A stretch of 64,000 bases of DNA, taken from the NCBI RefSeq assembly GCF_000226095.1, contig NC_016472.1, positions 6,944,001-7,008,000 of the forward strand, given 5' to 3'. This document shows, one piece after another, positions 63,886 to 64,000 of this stretch. The notes beneath the pieces were generated by a model that did not search any database, was not told the DNA's origin, and saw only the letters and a program-made list of their open reading frames with translations. The position numbers were made by a program, and so were the translations under genes. Each line of letters begins with the position of its first letter. The first letter of the stretch is position 1. The stretch is from Thermothelomyces thermophilus ATCC 42464. Taxonomy: Eukaryota; Ascomycota; Sordariomycetes; Sordariales; Chaetomiaceae.

Positions 63886-64000
63886 TGTGACGAACCCAAC
63901 TCAGACTGCTTCTAAAAGGGTCCAGACGGAGGTAGATTAAGCGGGACAAGCAGGCAGGTCGTCTAAGGGATTCGGTGAAGCCAAAGGGTTCACAACAACA
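63886..64000 (-). mobile_element. Ty3/gypsy copy E, LTR fragment running off the window
   Basis: 115 bp of reversed LTR starting TGTGACGAACCCAACTC, very close to the copy B LTR. Only a handful of G-to-A changes, in TpG context, are seen, so RIP is lighter than in copies A, C, D and F. The rest lies beyond the window. Confidence 0.75.

Overview
The window comes from a filamentous ascomycete, most likely a sordariomycete. Its genes carry short 46-208 nt spliceosomal introns with GT..AG ends and CTAAC/CTGAC-like branch sites. Coding DNA is GC-rich, and several products are typical Pezizomycotina proteins. The right half is full of repeats carrying the CpA-to-TpA scars of repeat-induced point mutation (RIP). 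No bacterial features, tRNA, rRNA or CRISPR array were seen.

Left half (1-31,150) is a normal gene-bearing arm. In order it holds: transaldolase (+); a membrane-anchored PPN2-type endopolyphosphatase (-); the cytochrome oxidase assembly factor PET191 (-); a steryl-ester/acylglycerol lipase (+); a small hypothetical gene with an awkward in-frame TAG (-); the mitoribosome GTPase MTG1 (+); a CTI6-like PHD-finger protein (-); a membrane-anchored protein of unknown function (+); a very large disordered protein resembling SEG1/SegA eisosome proteins (+); and a conserved fungal protein with proline-rich tail (-). These are unrelated housekeeping and regulatory genes rather than a cluster. Exon structures were rebuilt by hand from reading frame and splice signals.

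Right half (about 31,150-64,000) is a nest of LTR retrotransposons. A RIP-wrecked Ty1/copia element (about 31,155-50,717) is split by a RIP-wrecked, minus-strand Ty3/gypsy chromovirus, copy A (35,143-50,190, target duplication CTACT). Copy A is in turn split by an intact, apparently unmutated plus-strand relative, copy B (39,410-46,919, target duplication TAGAT). Copy B has LTRs of 413 bp that look identical by eye. Further right, another LTR element (X) interrupts the copia, a gypsy copy (F) interrupts X, and gypsy copy C is split by copy D (55,445-63,057, target duplication GAAAA) and again by copy E at the window edge.

Copy B is the most interesting object. It has a long Gag with a 400-residue extension beyond the zinc knuckle; a textbook -1 frameshift signal (GGGAAAC, 6 nt spacer, GC hairpin) joining Gag to a Pol that ends in a chromodomain; and a third ORF on the opposite strand, between Pol and the 3' LTR, encoding a six-cysteine cluster protein with a predicted coiled coil. 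A matching antisense ORF is recognisable in copy A. A different but architecturally similar one sits in the same place in copy D, which also has a different U3. This suggests the 3' end of this retroelement family is an exchangeable module.
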